Of a stretch of DNA of 62,667 nucleotides, positions 62,494 to 62,667 are shown piece by piece. Both the position numbers and the translations under genes were made by a program. The DNA comes from Rhizobium sp. BK376 (lineage in GTDB: Bacteria; Pseudomonadota; Alphaproteobacteria; Rhizobiales; Rhizobiaceae). The notes below the pieces were generated by a model. That model had not been told where the DNA came from and did no database searches. It worked only from the letters and a program-made list of their open reading frames with translations. Each line of letters starts with the position of its first letter. Within the stretch, counting starts at the first letter, position 1. The stretch lies in NCBI RefSeq assembly GCF_004341625.1, contig NZ_SLZG01000026.1, forward strand, positions 1 to 62,667, written 5' to 3'.

Positions 62494-62667
62494 GCGCGAG
62501 AGGCGTGCGGTCGGTGACAAATTGTGTAAGTTGCGACAGAGGTGCCGCGACGAATGTGGCCCCCGGGCAAATTGTCAATGCCGCGTGAATTTTCCCCAGA
62601 AGTGCCGAAGTAAAATTCCCCACTTATGCCGAGGTGGACGCCGGGGAGAATTGGGTATTTTTTGGCG
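62494..62667. other. window end with tandem imperfect repeats
   Basis: Two similar units (CCCCAGAAGTGCCGAAGT at about 62595 and CCCCACTTATGCCGAGGT at about 62619) follow each other at 62585-62640. They resemble the multiple terminal repeats of IS21-type elements, but no transposase lies inside the window. The sequence is cut off here. Confidence 0.3.

Noticed and set aside
1..62667. tRNA, rRNA or CRISPR arrays
   Set aside because: No cloverleaf-like sequence, rRNA segment or regularly spaced repeats were noticed on reading; a dedicated scan was not possible.

Overview
The window looks like a replicon of a Rhizobium-type alphaproteobacterium. It is GC-rich, carries a succinoglycan-style exoY-exoF-exoQ-exoZ block and a second Wzx/Wzy polysaccharide operon, has several ribose/arabinose-type sugar ABC systems with GntR regulators, and encodes a chemoreceptor ending in a CheR/CheB-tethering pentapeptide. 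All assignments were made by reading the sequence and recalling protein families. No database search was run.

Layout: (1) 1-13.0 kb is housekeeping and envelope: a KTSC-domain protein, CDP-diacylglycerol pyrophosphatase, the conserved pair of penicillin-binding protein 1C and a bacterial alpha-2-macroglobulin, a DMT exporter, a dienelactone-hydrolase-like enzyme and an amidase. (2) 13.07-18.0 kb is an accessory patch of about 4.9 kb with two toxin-antitoxin loci (HigBA-like and TacAT-like), a gene broken by an amber codon, a truncated IS5-type transposase and an actin/Hsp70-fold remnant. It is bracketed by 143-bp, about 95% identical direct repeats of the amidase 3' end. (3) 18.2-20.5 kb holds a chemoreceptor. 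(4) 21.0-25.4 kb is exoYFQZ. (5) 25.5-34.2 kb is a sugar-acid catabolic locus: a divergent operon pair with an RbsABC-type transporter, aldo/keto reductase, UxaA-type dehydratase, a two-HTH GntR regulator and a UxaB-like dehydrogenase. (6) 34.6-37.5 kb makes GDP-mannose (manB, manC). (7) 37.8-46.8 kb is a seven-gene, translationally coupled polysaccharide operon that includes a flippase fused to a GH16 glycanase. A LuxR/NarL-type regulator with a degenerate receiver is transcribed divergently. (8) 48.1-55.0 kb holds a HemK/PrmC-like methyltransferase and a compact five-gene set: AsnB-type amidotransferase, acyl carrier protein, AMP-forming ligase, NadE-like amide synthetase and a cysteine-nucleophile thioesterase. 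(9) 55.1-62.5 kb is an araFGH-type transporter with aldose epimerase, GntR regulator, galactonate dehydratase and an SDR dehydrogenase, consistent with non-phosphorylative sugar oxidation.

Working together: manBC can supply GDP-mannose. The two polysaccharide loci each encode a phosphosugar transferase, an ExoF-type export protein and a polymerase; the second adds a chain-length protein, a flippase and a built-in glycanase. The asnB-ACP-ligase-nadE-thioesterase set next to the regulator is the best candidate for an undescribed system. Its parts suggest activation of a carboxylic acid on a carrier protein and its conversion to an amide or similar product, possibly co-regulated with the polysaccharide through shared TACCCCT-type motifs. 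The product is unknown.
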